The position numbers and the translations under genes are program-made. From Breviolum minutum Mf 1.05b.01 (taxonomy: Eukaryota; Sar; Dinophyceae; Suessiales; Symbiodiniaceae), in contig DF241031.1 in NCBI GenBank assembly GCA_000507305.1, positions 27,544 through 91,543 of the forward strand: DNA of 64,000 nt, in the 5' to 3' direction. Below the pieces are notes generated by a model. The model was given only the letters and a program-made list of their open reading frames with translations, made no database searches and was not told where the DNA came from. This document shows, piece after piece, positions 49,545-62,227 of this stretch (the stretch's first letter is position 1; each line of letters begins with the position of its first letter).

Positions 49545-49695
49545 CTGAAAAATTCTTCAAATGATGCCCCTCGTACCAGGTCTACCACCTTCGTCGCTCC
49601 GTCCCTTTCACCCTCGCGCAGCCGGGCGGAAGCGACAGCACGACGGGCCGTCGGGTTGGAGTTCCTACGTGAACCACTGGAGGCGCCAATTGGAA
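49545..49695. CDS. GC-rich candidate exon, strand undecided
   Basis: A clear GC island. On the - strand it reads NSNPTARRAVASARLREGER then DGATKVVDLVRGASFEEFF between AG|G and a GA-type donor. On the + strand, after CCAG|G, it reads VYHLRRSVPFTLAQPGG. The - reading looks more protein-like, but all other genes here are on +. If - is right it would be the only reverse gene in the window. Confidence 0.3.
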
Positions 49696-50412
49696 TACCA
49701 TGGGATGAGATGGGACCAGCTATGAAAACCCATGAAATCCTAAGGCGCCAATGAAATCCTATGGAAGATATATGACATGTGAAAACTATGAGAATACAAG
49801 TTGCCCAGGAAACACTCTCCAGCCAAAATTTGGTGAAGTTTGGTGGGAAAGCGATGGTGTAAAGAACGACGTTGATGTAGTGTATGTACTTTACTATGAC
49901 GCATGGTGTCAAGATCTTTTCTGATAAGAAAGCACACCTGGTAATGACAAGCCTGCATGCTGCATCAAATGATGTCATCGTGTGGTTTTGGTGAATTTGC
50001 TGACCTCGGAAGTGTGATTTGAGAAGCTCCAAATGACTTAAAACATGATTCCAATGATTCTAGCAACAGTACTGTAAATGATAGTAAATGAGGTGTTCCT
50101 CCAATGCTTCTGATGAAGTTATTTCAAATTTCCCAACACCCATCACTCACTGTCAACGGATACTGGATCAGTGGATGAGCATATATCAACATGATAAGAT
50201 TGATCAAATGCAAACGGATCCTTTTCAATTTTCTTGGGAGACTGGGTGCCTGAAGCATGATGGTTTACATCGGTTTGATATTTACACGCACACGTGAATG
50301 ATATGATATAATTTTTGTGTATGTATATATATTCATACCATATATAATATATGTTGTATATTGCCCGCACTTACTACCTATATGAATAACATCATCCTTC
50401 CAACCGCTCCAG

Positions 50413-53400
50413 GCATATGCTGCCGCACGTGTGGCAGATTCACCCTTTCTGGCTGAGGTTTTCCTGCTTTCCCAAGGGATGTTTGCAATGGATACCTTTG
50501 GATAGAAATGTTAAGATTAGATATTGCATTTATAGCATGCATATATGATATACACACATTAATGATATTACTGCATTTCCATTTAGATATGATATGATAT
50601 AGATAGGGCATGATACAGCAACAATTATATTTGATATGGAATGTAGAGAGATAAGGCAGGTGTTGATCCGATCTAAACAAATTCAGCCAGTGCTCCGACT
50701 CCAAATGGACAACCGGGACAATCCATAGCGGACCTTTGGTAAAGGAACATGGTAATGATTGAAAATTGATGGACTTGCAACAATAATCGTTTAGACATAC
50801 GATCTAAATATATATATATATATATTTGTTATGCTACTAGTTACTAGTAAATCTAGTAGTCTATAGTATTTGGTAGAATTTGTTACTTCGGCAGAGGTGG
50901 TATGAAGTTTGAAAGTACCTCTCACCTTCGTCGAATTCACCAAATTTGCAGGCTCCAGAGGCAGCGCTACATTGGGGTCATGCTGCTGCAATGGTCTCTT
51001 GACACCAACGAATGAAAGATAGATATAAGAGCTAGGGAAAGGTTGGGTGTTGTCAATAGACTCTAAGCTATACTTAAAAGATCATTTAAAGAATGTAGGC
51101 CACTTCGAACTTGGGATATCCCGATGTCCATGATTCATATCAAATCTAAACGGATCCGAGGCATCTGTCTATCCTCAGCTTGCCTTTGGAGCCTTCCTGG
51201 GCTGGCAGATCCGTTTGGGCAAGGGACAGGACCTGCAGTTCTGATGGGGTCTCCACTTTTCATAGCGGTTGGTGGTCCGAACTGTTGATGGTCAGTGTTT
51301 TGTGGACGTTGTCAGGAGACCACTCCCGTATCCATGGGATTTACTTCTGCCACCTTACATCCTTTGCTGAGCATCGGAGCTTTTCTGTTTTTTCTTGTTG
51401 GAGGCGTTTTGATTGCTAGGGATAAAGCTGGTTGGGACCAGCACAGTCATGAGAGGAAATCCTCTCACATGACACGATTTTCTAGCAGTGCTTTAGGGCA
51501 GCTGACATTTGGAGCTCTTGGTGTCTAATCGCTATTGATAGGGAGGGATCTTGCAGCTTCCTATTGGCCAACTGAACATGTTCCGCGTTGCAGCACGTCC
51601 CTTGCAGCTAAGCATGTGCCAGTCAATTTGATGTATATACCTTGCAATAACAACTGCAAAGCTGATAGACACTGGAAGTCCAAGGGTTTTATTGTTCGTC
51701 TTTAAGTGGCTAGTTATGGTTAGTGAAAACTGAAACATCCAAATCTGTGCTGATGTTTTTTCCCGTGTTTTGTTTGAACCCACCTTTAATCAATTCCTTG
51801 GGTGACCATACCTGACCCTTGACCAGGTCAAGGTGGATTGGTGTTGCTGACCGTTCCTTGGACGATATTCCGGTGGGAGTTTGGAAGCTACGTTTGAATT
51901 AAAATTGCTTTATCCCATCATGTTTGCAGCCATTCATTCCAACTTCGGGCAGATCTTCTAAATTCCAGTCACATTAGGCTCTGCAAAGGTTCCTCCGATT
52001 TGTTGATTGATTTGTTTGTTTTCAGCCGCAGATGTTTGGAATGCTCACCCCTGAAAACTGAGATGGACCCGTAGCATGATCCAAAATGGCAGATGCTTTT
52101 TTGGTTTGTAAATGGTATTGTCTTTTCAAAGGAAAAATATTCAGGGCCCGTCTTAGTTTTCAATTGGTGGTTTTGCAAAAGGTCAAGGAATATTCACATG
52201 TAAGGAAGATTGAGACCCCGACACCCGCATTTCTTGGTCTAACATCAATCGTTCCCCCCCTAAATGTTGCTCATCTTTGGGAAAAGAAATGCTACTACAA
52301 GATCTCCATGGTTTCCAACTCACCAGTTGGATGCAAGGATCATCTCGATCACTGTAAACTGTGAGGGGGTATGTTGCTGAGAGTTTTTTGGTGGAATGGG
52401 AATGGAAGCTCCACCTTTGTCCTTGTCAGGAGGGGCTCTTGGGGAGTTTCCCTGGGTCCCAGGCCATGAACTGAACCTCCCAAAAGAAATCCCGGACAAA
52501 ATTTGAATACTGGGTGTCAAGAAGTGTTTGACTGTTTGACTGGTGGGGAGGAGCAATTTGGGAGCTCAAACCGCCAAGTGTGATGGGGACCCATGTCGAG
52601 CTACTGCGGGGCAGTGATATTTAGGGCGCTAAGGGGCTGGGGATGAATCATGTAGTTCCCTGCTTCAGGAACAGCTATTTGGAGCACTAGAATCTACTGG
52701 GTAATTGACAGGAGATAGAGATTGGTCCCGAGATACCATTCCCACCCTCCAACTCTGATGGGTATAGGAAGTATATTAAGCAATCTCCAAAAAAAATATC
52801 AGAAAAAAATTGGAAATCCCTCAGGGCTCCTGAAAACCCTTGAGGCTCAGAAGCAAACTATCTTGGATTCACCACATGCTGTGACTGCCCTTTTGGGTTC
52901 CGGCCTCAGTGGGTTCCTTTTAGCTGTCCATTTTATCCATTCTGCACTGGGGCTGTGCATTTTGCGAAAGCTTCTTTTTCCAGAGATTCCTGTAACAACA
53001 TCTTTTCGCAATATACTAGTAGCAGTATAGCAATATTGTATGGGAGTTCCGTTTGCCAAAAACGATTGAATGGTTTGCAGACCTTTTAAACACACATCCA
53101 AAAATTGATGGATTTGGGTGTGCGACTTATATCGAGTGCATTTATGTAGATGTAATCTGGAACACCTCTAGCTCCAGCACTTCCCAACACCATCTCAAGC
53201 TGAGCAGTGCAAAAACACTTACTGTACTTCTTTATTAAAAAAGAACGGGGACTGGAATTCCAGAAATCCCCAGACTTCATAGTTCGGTGTCGTTCTGAAC
53301 TGGAAATCCCTACCCCATCAACCGGGGTTGAAATGCAGCAAGCTGAGGTTTAAGCCTTTTGGCGCTTCAAGCTGTGCTGCCTTTGTTTTTCCAGGAAACG

Positions 53401-53430
53401 CAACTGCGCACGACACATGCGTTTCTAGGT
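50413..53430 (+). CDS. DUF4079-like (plastid membrane) protein, multi-exon, ends unresolved
   Basis: The core exons join in phase 0: 51161-51229 (ASVYPQLAFGAFLGWQIRLG), GA donor; 51316-51420 (SMGFTSATLHPLLSIGAF then LFFLVGGVLIAR), GA donor; 52845 to about 52912 (AQKQTILDSPHAVTALLGSG). Then 53395 to about 53430 gives ETQLRTTHAFLG. LGWQIR, a LHPLL-type segment, SPHAVTALLG and LRTTHAFLG in this order resemble DUF4079-type proteins, multi-pass membrane proteins of plastids and cyanobacteria with no settled role. A preceding exon 50952-51009 (LQRQRYIGVMLLQWSLDTN) joins in phase through a GA donor; exons at 50413 (AYAAARVADSPFLAEVF) and 50660 (VLIRSKQIQPVLRLQMDN) may be the N-terminal part. The last membrane segments were not found with certainty. 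Confidence 0.6.
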
Positions 53431-54864
53431 GCAAAGGGTAGAACTTGTTTCTGAGAAGTTCATGGGGAGGTTCTATGAGAAGTGTGCAAAACAAAAAAGA
53501 AGGGTACTTGAAAGTCTCAAAAACATTGTTTAGTACAAGGATGGCACTTTTTGCCTAAAAATGAACATATTAACTTAGTATTTCAGGAACTCGGAGGCTA
53601 GATGGAGTGAACTATGTACATTTTATATCGCCACAACATCCCAGAACTGTTCTTTTATTTCCTTTGTTTTTGAGCATTCATGATGACAGAGGTAGGGAAG
53701 TGAGATTGAAAGATGCTGTAGAGGTGGTACTTGCGCTTTTTGTCAAGATAAGGTTTTGATGCAGGAAAAACCATGGGTTTTCAGCAAACAAATCGAACGT
53801 TTCAGACTGCGTCCCCTTCCTTCCTCTTCTTCCAAGGAAGCGATGCTATGGTATACCGGTACACTAACCACCTTGGGTCAAATGTTGGAACAAGACTCCA
53901 ATATTGTGCTTGATTTAGTGTGGTGAATCATGTTTAGATTACAAAAGAGCTATATGGATACTTGTGTGACGAATGCAACTACAACGAATCATACATGATA
54001 CTGTTGATGGAAGATATCCTACGCCACCTGGGATGTATGAAACCTTGTAAATGAGGGGATAAATTACTAGCCTCAACTGGTGCAGGATTTCTTCCATCAA
54101 CAGTTGTACACTATAACATCGTCTCAATTGGTTCACTTGACGCTGCCATCGGTCCACAGATCGCTTAACCCCCAAGGTGGGGCTCGACCCCCCAGTGTGT
54201 TTTCTTCCTGGTTGCAAGGGGGTTGTACGTCTCTCAAGCATCCAGAGATATGATTCATAGGATTTATTAGGGGTTATTCTTGACCGAGAGTGGCAAATGT
54301 CACCAAGAGCCTATGCACCAGCAAAGGTCACACTTGCACATCACCAAAAACAAAAGTTCAGCAAATTGCTTTAAGACCTTTCTCCCCCCTCTCAGGAGGG
54401 GGAATCACATTTCCCATCATTTCCCTAAAAGGGTTGAGCCATGGGAAACTGCAAGAGCCTCTTTGGAAGATCAAAGGCCTGCTCCACTGGAGTTGTTTTT
54501 AGTGCTGTTTCTCTTGGCGCTACCGGCCAGTCATCAAACACCACACTGAATCCAAGGGATGTTTGTTGAATCTTAAGTGATCTTAAGTGATGGGTTGATC
54601 ATGTTCAATTCTGCCCTGTTTATTGTGATGAGGTGAAAATCACGGCAACTTGTTTGATCCAGGCGAACTAGAAAAACCATACAAGAAATCCTCTTGAGAA
54701 AAACCTGCCTGCCAAACTAGTGAATGATTGCATCCAGAGTAACCAATCCAATATATGACTATACATTCAGGCAGTGGTCCTGTTTGCAAAAGCGGTGATA
54801 CACGTATCAGGTCACAAGGGCTGTGTTTTCAACAAACTGTGACACCACCAAACTTCGTGGCCAG
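53431..54864. other. No recognised exon apart from the MITE
   Basis: This 1.4 kb stretch should hold the 3' end of the membrane-protein gene if it continues, but no exon could be supported. It contains the inverted-repeat element at 53998-54104. Confidence 0.35.
53998..54104. mobile_element. MITE-like inverted-repeat element, copy 2
   Basis: About 105-107 bp, with ACTGTTGATGGAAGATATCC at the left end mirrored by the reverse complement of TTTCTTCCATCAACAGT at the right end, one mismatch. Interior landmarks (CCACCT(C/G)GGATG, AACTGGTGCA) match the copy at 10594-10700. Confidence 0.75.
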
Positions 54865-54937
54865 GTTTCACAGCAGGGATGAACCCTGTGAAGGTATTCG
54901 CATTTATGGAGATCCCCATTGTGGTCAAGTTGTAAAG
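54865..54937 (+). CDS. Candidate exon, two frames possible
   Basis: The exon is bounded by CCAG|G and AAAG|GTAGGT, a good canonical pair. One frame (FHSRDEPCEGIRIYGDPHCG) runs through to the donor. Another (FTAGMNPVKVFAFMEIPIVV then a stop) is hydrophobic with better C/G third positions, and would suit a last membrane segment of the preceding gene. Confidence 0.4.
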
Positions 54938-55297
54938 GTAGGTTCTTATTCCAACAAACCCTACTTAGGCGTCAAAGATCTCCCAAGTAGTAAACATAGC
55001 ACCTCCGGATGGAAGATGTTCCTTTCAATGGTTCTAACTGTGTTGCAGATCTTTGCCTGCAGCCCAACCGTTCAGTTGTGCATGTTTTCCACCGGGTACT
55101 TTCAGCAATCCAACAGCCCCAGCATCCAATCCAACCACCCAGGAATGATGATTGTAAGTAAGTAGAGCACGATGAGTAAAATGGGTTAAGTTATACCAGC
55201 CATACCCTTATGCTATAATAGCTATATTAGATGTTTAAGGATTTTATACGTTTATACCCCCCTAGGAGTATGAGCAATGTCATCATCTCTTTGGATC

Positions 55298-55477
55298 CAG
55301 GGCAGTGACTTGGAATCAAGCAACAGTTGGGCTGAACGTCGGCCTGGACCCAAAAACTTGCAGAAACATCAGCAGGCATCGGCGGTTGGGTTTGCTTTGC
55401 CGCCAAGGGCTGGCCGGAACTATTCTGTTGGATTTTTTATGTTTGACAAAAAGACAAGAACTTGTTCTTTAGGGGAG
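55298..55477 (+). CDS. Candidate exon, two frames possible
   Basis: After CCAG|G two frames stay open: TWNQATVGLNVGLDPKTCR and SDLESSNSWAERRPGPKN. Both look protein-like for about 50 codons. The family is not recognised; the first has a GLNVGL end that could fit a membrane protein of the preceding type. Confidence 0.35.
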
Positions 55478-55845
55478 TGAGATTTGGTTTTGGGGGTTAC
55501 CGGGGGATGGTTGCGTTTGTTGGCATTTGCAAAAGAATTAGAGATACTGAAGGGTACTAACGACAGTCACTTGGAATACCGTGCTTCATGTCCAGTTTCA
55601 TGCACTTCTTACATATTCTGAGCGAGCGATGGTGAAACGAGCGTCTGAGCCTGCAACATTCTATAAACGTATGACTGACCGACTAATCAACCAATTCTAT
55701 CCCGGAATTCCCCTTAAAGGAAATGGATTGAATCTCTTGGCAAGAAATCACCAACTGGCCACCCATTCAACTCAACAAAATGGAATTCATCGGGATTTTT
55801 GTTTTTTTTTGGTAAGTATATAGCTTCCGGAATTTCTAGAAATAT

Positions 55846-56421
55846 CAATGCCCTTCCCAGTTTTCCGTGATTTTCACCGGGCGGCCAATTGCCTCTGTGA
55901 GGCCTGCAAAGCTTCGGACTTTGTGAAGGCCTTCAGCAACTCGGATGCCTCAAAAACAGTTTGGTCGATGGAACATGAGTTGATCGATTTGTTGGTTCAG
56001 ATTGTTTTTTTGTTGTCATTGTCTATCAATCATGGTGTTTTTTTTTGTTTGTTGTTTTTTATGTTCTTGTCATGGGATGTTTTTGTATGAAAGTTAAGGG
56101 CCTTGACTTCCAGATGTCATATCACCGTAAAAGGACCAAGGAAGTATCATGGAAGTATGGGGGACGTTGTTTCGGACCTTTTCTACGAGGCAGATCAATC
56201 AGAAAAAGTAGATGGAGATCCTTTGCACAGCAGGTATTCACAGTTTTGCTCCTTTCAAGTTGGTGAATCTTCCTATTTTGCCCTTTATGCCTGTTGGCAA
56301 ACCACCTTTTTAGAAAAGGGACCACCACACTTTCCCTATGTTCACCAGGAATCACATGTGTTGGCACTAAGGTCTCAGACAAGCGTTTCACACTGCACCT
56401 GGCACCAAAGGGCCATCGGAA
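55846..56421 (+). CDS. Unrecognised gene, three exons
   Basis: Exon about 55860-55999 reads FRDFHRAANCLCEACKASDF then VKAFSNSDASKTVW and MEHELIDLLVQ with C/G-rich third positions. Exon about 56145-56235 reads KYHGSMGDVVSDLFYEADQS then EKVDGDPLHS, following CAAG|G. The last, 56368-56421, follows TAAG|G and reads VSDKRFTLHLAPKGHRN to TGA. The three share strand and codon style. No domain is recognised. A weaker open run at 55630-55750 (RASEPATFYKRMTDRLINQF) could be an upstream exon. Confidence 0.5.
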
Positions 56422-56658
56422 TTGAGTTGCAGCTCTTGTGGGAAATTCATTGCAGAAACCTGGACTTGTAGAGTTGGAGATTTGCCTTTTTTTTTGGGGG
56501 GTGGGCAGCAGAGATAGAAATTTACGGGATTTTCACAATCAACTCAGACATGGCTTCTTTGTAGGTGGTTGTTCGGATTGGTATTTTGTCGGCAAATGCT
56601 TTATATTTTGCAGATAGATGACGAAATCGGAAAAGCCGACAATGTTTGAAATTCATAG

Positions 56659-56843
56659 CTACATCTGGGGATGTGGGTCCCCCAGACTCGGCCATAGCTC
56701 ACCGATGCTCAAGGAAGCTTCTGGGCAACAGCAATTTTATGCTTGCGTCAGCTGTTGGAAGATGGGTCATGCCCTGGGTATTTGCACCACTTGCTTTCAG
56801 AACGAGAGGCGTTCAGAACGGCATTTTGTGGAAGGATTCCATG
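56659..56843 (+). CDS. Candidate exon with membrane-like segment
   Basis: The frame reads VGPPDSAIAHRCSRKLLGNS then NFMLASAVGRWVMPWVFAPL and AFRTRGVQNGILWKDSM up to a GT donor (ATG|GTTAGT). The middle is hydrophobic and aromatic, as in a membrane helix. The acceptor is AG|C, an exception to the rule seen elsewhere. Family not recognised. Confidence 0.45.
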
Positions 56844-57011
56844 GTTAGTAGGTAGATAGGTCATGAAGATCTATGAAGCATTACGTCAATTGCTGTTAGG
56901 ATATGGGAAGTTTCAACTTGTAGCCTATCAGTCATTGAATTGAATGGAAAGGTCGGGTATGGCAGCTGGGCTTGCTGTGAAGGGTGAGGGTTCTGAATTT
57001 TATGTTTATTG

Positions 57012-57138
57012 ATGTTTATCAGGTGAAATTTCAACAGGCATCCTCCAGTACAAAAAACCTCCCTTCTTTGACAGACATGATTTTCCCAGCCAAGAAAGAT
57101 AGAACATTGCTGGGTGATGTACTTGTCATGTATCAGAA
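57012..57138 (+). CDS. Candidate exon, frame ambiguous
   Basis: After ATCAG|G one frame reads KFQQASSSTKNLPSLTDMIF and stays open for more than 100 codons; another reads GEISTGILQYKKPPFFDRHD. Neither matches a family I know. Confidence 0.3.
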
Positions 57139-57844
57139 CCTTACCTTTAAAAATAGCTTACCAGGGGACTGCCCCCAAAAAAATAAGCTGCATTTCAGGT
57201 TGTTGCGTCATTGTTCCTGTGCAGGTTGCGTATCGGCAACTTTCTCCTCACCAGATCCTTTTCCTTCACCCATGATCCAAGCTAGCAGCTACCATAGATC
57301 TATACCCCCTAGGTACCACGATGGAAAGGCCAAAATTCATGGTATTTCACCATGCTTTACATGGTGTTTGTTCCTTTGTTCTGCTTTAAGCAGTGCTTTA
57401 TATACAACAAAAACAGAGAAATGAAATAATCAACAATGATCAACAATGGGTTTTTGCCAGCCCCCAATCTACGTCCTGAGCCTCACATTTAAAAAAAAGT
57501 GCAGTTCCCTGTCTCCAGTGTCAATGATGAAAAATACCCACTGCCAGGTATTGCTTTGGTGAGGTTTCACCCGAAAGCCCGGAACGCTTGAAAAAACTTC
57601 GGACGAGTAATGGCTCTATGGCGGGATCCATCAGCACCTTGAGAGTAAAAGTTGAGGAAAACGCCCCACATGGCGATTTTTTTTGCGCAAAAACTGGTAT
57701 ACGGTATAGCTGTTTAACCTTAGAGACACGTCAACTTCAACCCTCCCACATTTTCCCTTTCGAATTGTCTCTTTGGATAAAGTTTTTTGGGTCTAAAAAA
57801 ATCCTCGGGCCATTGCCTCACATGCGTTTTTTTTCCCAAACGAG

Positions 57845-58012
57845 GTGTGAAGAGCGTGGTGCCACCACCATTGACGGAGCCGGAACCACCATCTTCGGAT
57901 TCGGAGGAGGTTGAAGAAATCCCAATGCCTGGAGAGGTTGTCATGAAGACCTTTGGCATGTTGTCTTTCGGAAAGAGGGTGAATAAAACCTCCCAAAAAG
58001 GTCGATTCTGAA
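57845..58012 (+). CDS. Candidate exon, Pro/acidic-rich
   Basis: After CGAG|G the frame reads VKSVVPPPLTEPEPPSSDSE then EVEEIPMPGEVVMKTFGM and LSFGKRVNKTSQKGRF to a TGA at 58010-58012; GT donors at about 57970-58000 are alternatives. The composition suggests a disordered linker. A preceding GC-richer piece at 57600-57670 may be another exon. Confidence 0.5.
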
Positions 58013-58588
58013 TGGTCAGTTGGTGGGGTTCTGTTATTTTTGATGGTCAGGTACAATTACATGGGAAGATGCAACTACTGCATGTCTTGGTTCAGCTGCT
58101 TTGGGGGACCAATTTTAGATGGACGTAGCTATTGATCGCTATTCTCCCTTTCCTCCCAACTGCGTGAAGCGTAGAACCCAACGGGGCCCTGAGGAAAATG
58201 AAGGTAACAAGTGAATGAATGGGAAAAAATAAAGCACTTTGGACCCGGAAGTTCAAGGCAAATAGGTCATCCCCAGGGAAAAGTTATTGCAGATGTCCAT
58301 CAATGATGCTATAGGAGGGGGGGAATCCCCTCAAAATAAACTGACGCCGCATACACATTGCAAGGGGAATCACCACAAAGGATTCGAAATGATGGCCGTG
58401 AAGCCATGACTTCAATTTAAACCCTGGGTTTTGGCATGAAGTGTAAAGTTGCATCTACGTTACCATATATTTAAAAGGCAGGAAAGTCATATAAAGATTA
58501 TAAAACAACCAAGGGAGGCCACTGTTGGGTTACAAACTGGGTGGATATTTCATGGATATTGCCAGGTTGTTCCGTAGATTTCCCACAG

Positions 58589-58715
58589 GAAGATGAACGA
58601 TGAGTCCGTCCTGAATCCTCCCAGGAAGACACGGAGCCGGCGACGTAGCTCCATCTCACGAAGGCCGCGAAGAGCTTCGGATTCAAGTCCTATAAGTCCT
58701 GAGTGGCTCGGATGA
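58589..58715 (+). CDS. Terminal exon rich in Arg/Ser
   Basis: After CACAG|G the frame reads KMNDESVLNPPRKTRSRRRS then SISRRPRRASDSSPISPEWL and ends in TGA. Arg/Ser runs are typical of RNA-binding or splicing-related tails, but composition alone does not prove a role. It may be the last exon of the gene holding 57845; the ATG at 58593 could also be a start just after a trans-splice acceptor. Confidence 0.5.
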
Positions 58716-61049
58716 AGTGTTGGGGGGATCCCTTGGCTTGGTTTGTGAACAGTTAATTATATTATATGTTTTTTTTGGTTGGTTGAATGGTGATAAGAGA
58801 ACTTCTTTTTTTGTCAAAAAAGCCAAAAGATTTAAAAGAACATGTGGATTACTGTAATTATAAGATGACCTTCTTTTTTTTGTCAAGGGGATCAAATCAA
58901 GAATAAAGGTAATACAGTAGTTACAATTTATTATAAGTATCGCCTCTCTTCCATTCTCTTGCTGCTTCCTAGACCTGATGATTTGTCTGATTCGCCTGCA
59001 GTGGCTTGGCTTAAGAAAAAGGGTTGACCGTTTTTTTCCGACCTGTTGGTGACCGGAACACCAGAATTACTGCGTACAAAAAACGGATGGAATTCTGGGG
59101 CATGATGGTTGGTTTGTTGCTATGTTTGGGTTGATGTTTGACTGATTTCACATCTTGCAACTTCATTGCAACCCAATGGCCGAACGAAGACCGAAGACCA
59201 CCCCCCAAAAAGAAATGATGGGAGCCCTCCACCGACAGGGGTTGCTGCAAAGCTTCAGATACAAGGGGTTGCCAACAATGGTTCCAGATATTCTGGATTT
59301 TTTGATGGTTTTTTAAGTATAACCGACAACGGAATGATTTTGTTTCAATATCTCATTGATGCACATAGTACATAGGACACCTTGTGACAGGTATAAGCCG
59401 TGATGTAAGATTGTCTCAAATCACATGGCCATCTTGTTCCCCAGACTTACTTTTGCTTGCCCCCTTTCCACCGAGCTCTCCTGAAATACTAGGTCAAAAC
59501 CCCATTTGCACTCACCATATCTTGAGGAAACGACGTCCACTCTAGTAGGGGAGGAGTCTCCCAAGATGGCGGGTGAAATCCTCATATTATGTCAGCTCGA
59601 TGAAAACTGACCTCTTGTGGAAGCTGCTTCATGTAGGCCACCTACATGGACCCACATGTAGAACTAGTACATACCCTTGTCACTGAATGATTTAGAGACA
59701 TTTACGATAGATAAAGGCCACATATGGGCGAATATTCCATACAGAAGCATGGTAGTTTGGGATCAGGAAATGCTCTGATTTTTCCAGGGGACGTGACACT
59801 CGAGGTTGGGGCACAAGAATCATTTAGAGAATCATTGATCATGGACCGCAATTATTAGCTGACATTCGCTTCCACACTCCTGAACTGTCATCCCTTCAAA
59901 ACAAAACCACCACAAACAAAGACCAACAAAAAGCCCAGGCATCAGTGGCCGGTGATACCAAAGGACAGGCAAACAGTGAAACCGCGACCTTGATTTGTTC
60001 GGTTCACTTGTAACACGATGCAAGGTAAGAGCTACTGTTTGTGACATCATTGGAGGTCACCCTCTTCTGCAAACTTACAGAATTATAGCATGTCAGTTGA
60101 AAACATTGACACTACTCTGTAGTTAAGTGTTTTGCCATGTGAGATGGGACTGTTTTTGTGAGCATCTAACATTGACGGCATCTAACATTGACGTGGTTGA
60201 TTTCTTTGTTTTGCACTTGGTTTTGGCGAGCAGACATGGACCCTGACACCATGGATCTTCTGTCCCAAAGGTTGAAAAAAACAGGATGTCACATTTCTGG
60301 ATCACGCTTCACTTTAAATGAAATCATGGTGCATACTCGATGTTCATCAGACATGTGAAGAGAAACCTTTCGTTTGGGCCTCTATGTCTATATATTTATA
60401 TACACATCTCCTTGCTGCTGAGTTTTTGTGCAGCATCGATTCCATTAGATTCCTTTTGCCCTGGGAGGAAAAATGATTTCACGATGCTTCGCTTAAAACT
60501 TGGCAGAGTTTTTTTGCTTGTTTTTGTCCACTTGGGGTTGATCAGCTGAGAGTAGGATGGTCATCCTGTGTGACTGAATAGCTACACTATTTTAAATATC
60601 AGGGCATGACCGTCCCGTACTTTAGGCAAATAAGAGGAGTGTAAGAGTAAACCATTTGGTGATAGCCGAGTCTCAGAAAGGACTATGAGGGACACCAAAT
60701 CTCATTCTCGGCTCCGCAAGCTTTTCAAAAAACGCAATCAAATTCTTTTGGTGTTACTTTCCAAACACAAACATGGCAACCTACTGGTACCCACTCCCCC
60801 ATGTTCAGCGGGAATTATGCTCATTTAGAGTCACATCATGTACTGTCCATTGTCTATATTATGTTATTTATATTTATTTTTAATTTATATATATATACAC
60901 TGTACATACATGTATCTATATATTTGAATATGTGCACTACTTGCTGTTTAGTAGCACTGTTTCCAACAGATTCTTCTCTCACCCTCCAGCTCCCTTTAGA
61001 AAAAGTGTTTGCTCAAGAAAAATGATCCGTCTTCACTGTTCAATCAAAA

Positions 61050-61098
<49 letters not shown>

Positions 61099-61544
61099 AA
61101 CTTCATTGCTCAACAACAAGCATGAATCCCCATGGAAATGTCAAGCAATCGAAGATACCAAGTTACAACCACTTGCAAGACTTGCAACAGTGGCATTATG
61201 TTGGATGATTCGGGCCTGCAGGTTTTTGAACCAATTTGAACCTAGAGAATACTAGAGAATCCACTTAAAATTTATCACAACTTCTCCCCCAAACAAAAAA
61301 CAAGATGATTAGAGGAGGATGCGATACACACACACACACACACACGCATACATATATCTATATACATACATATTTAGTTTAATTATAGATATTTTTGGTA
61401 TAGTAATTGGATATATGATTAATATTTATATATATATACACATCTCTCAAACCAGCATTCATGGATCCATGTTTTTCTTATACAAATCCCTTCCCCCACG
61501 GCTCAAGCTCCAATCCATTTCGGTGGTTTTGTTTCCACCCCAAG
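58716..61544. other. Mostly unrecognised; AT-rich with one weak exon
   Basis: Nearly 3 kb with few signs of genes. A weak exon at 60230-60290 (MDPDTMDLLSQRLKK after GCAG) and a proline-rich patch at 59180-59270 are the only protein-like pieces. Microsatellites lie at its right end. Confidence 0.35.
61051..61098. repeat. CA dinucleotide microsatellite
   Basis: About 23 perfect CA units; a second CA run of about 9 units is at 61327-61345. Confidence 0.95.
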
Positions 61545-61620
61545 GACTGTCAAGTCAAACGTCCATGAAATCAACGCAGTTATCCACGCAGGGCTCGGTG
61601 TCCTCTTTAAAATCCGCCAG
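61545..61620 (+). CDS. Candidate exon, family not recognised
   Basis: After CAAG|G the frame reads TVKSNVHEINAVIHAGLGVL then FKIRQ up to a GC donor (CCAG|GCTGCT). C/G third positions are strong. The HxxNAVxHAGLGVLFKI pattern is amphipathic to hydrophobic. Confidence 0.5.
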
Positions 61621-62026
61621 GCTGCTGGTTGAAGGGGTTGCTACTAGGGATTTGAGAAGTGACAGGAATTCTTCAGTAAAATGGTCAATTTCAGAGGTTG
61701 GACTCATTGGCAAATGTTGGAAAGGAAAGGAGTTCCATGTTTTGTTGAAAGAGCTTCTTTTTTTTGTCCAGCTAGCACTCGATCTGGAGATGAGTTTCTT
61801 CCAGAGGTCAACGGGGGTTCCCCAGGCTGATATGATAAGGCTGCATCTGGGAGATCTAACTTAGCCACAGCAAATTCCCTTGTGTTATTTGGTGATAAAT
61901 GCCAGCAAAATGGTGAATTTTCCTCCACTATCTCACTTTCAAAGCAGGGTTAAATTGTAGAAGTACTATTTATATGCAATTTCTACCAGAATGATCACAT
62001 ATATGTTTCAAAAACACGCATATTCA

Positions 62027-62063
62027 TATATATATATATATATTTGTATATATATATATGCAT
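62027..62063. repeat. TA-rich microsatellite
   Basis: Two TA runs separated by 'TTTGTA'. Similar TA runs occur at 10337-10376, 50809-50824 and 63413-63435. Confidence 0.85.
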
Positions 62064-62146
62064 ATGTTTCTTTTTCATTTGCAGATATTATATCATGTGC
62101 ATTGTTTCACTACATCCTGCACTCCTTCCAATGGCGCCTTTTTTAG

Positions 62147-62227
62147 GCGTGTTTCAAGTCAGCTTGAGCTGCCTCCGGACGCTGGAAGCACCTCCGGCTC
62201 ACCAAGTCCCAACAAGTTTCTCGGCAG
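62147..62227 (+). CDS. Candidate exon, Ser/Pro/Gly-rich
   Basis: After TTTTAG|G the frame reads RVSSQLELPPDAGSTSGSPS then PNKFLG, closing at a GA donor (CAG|GACAAG) in phase 2. The open frame could run on for another 15 codons. It looks like a disordered region. Confidence 0.55.
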
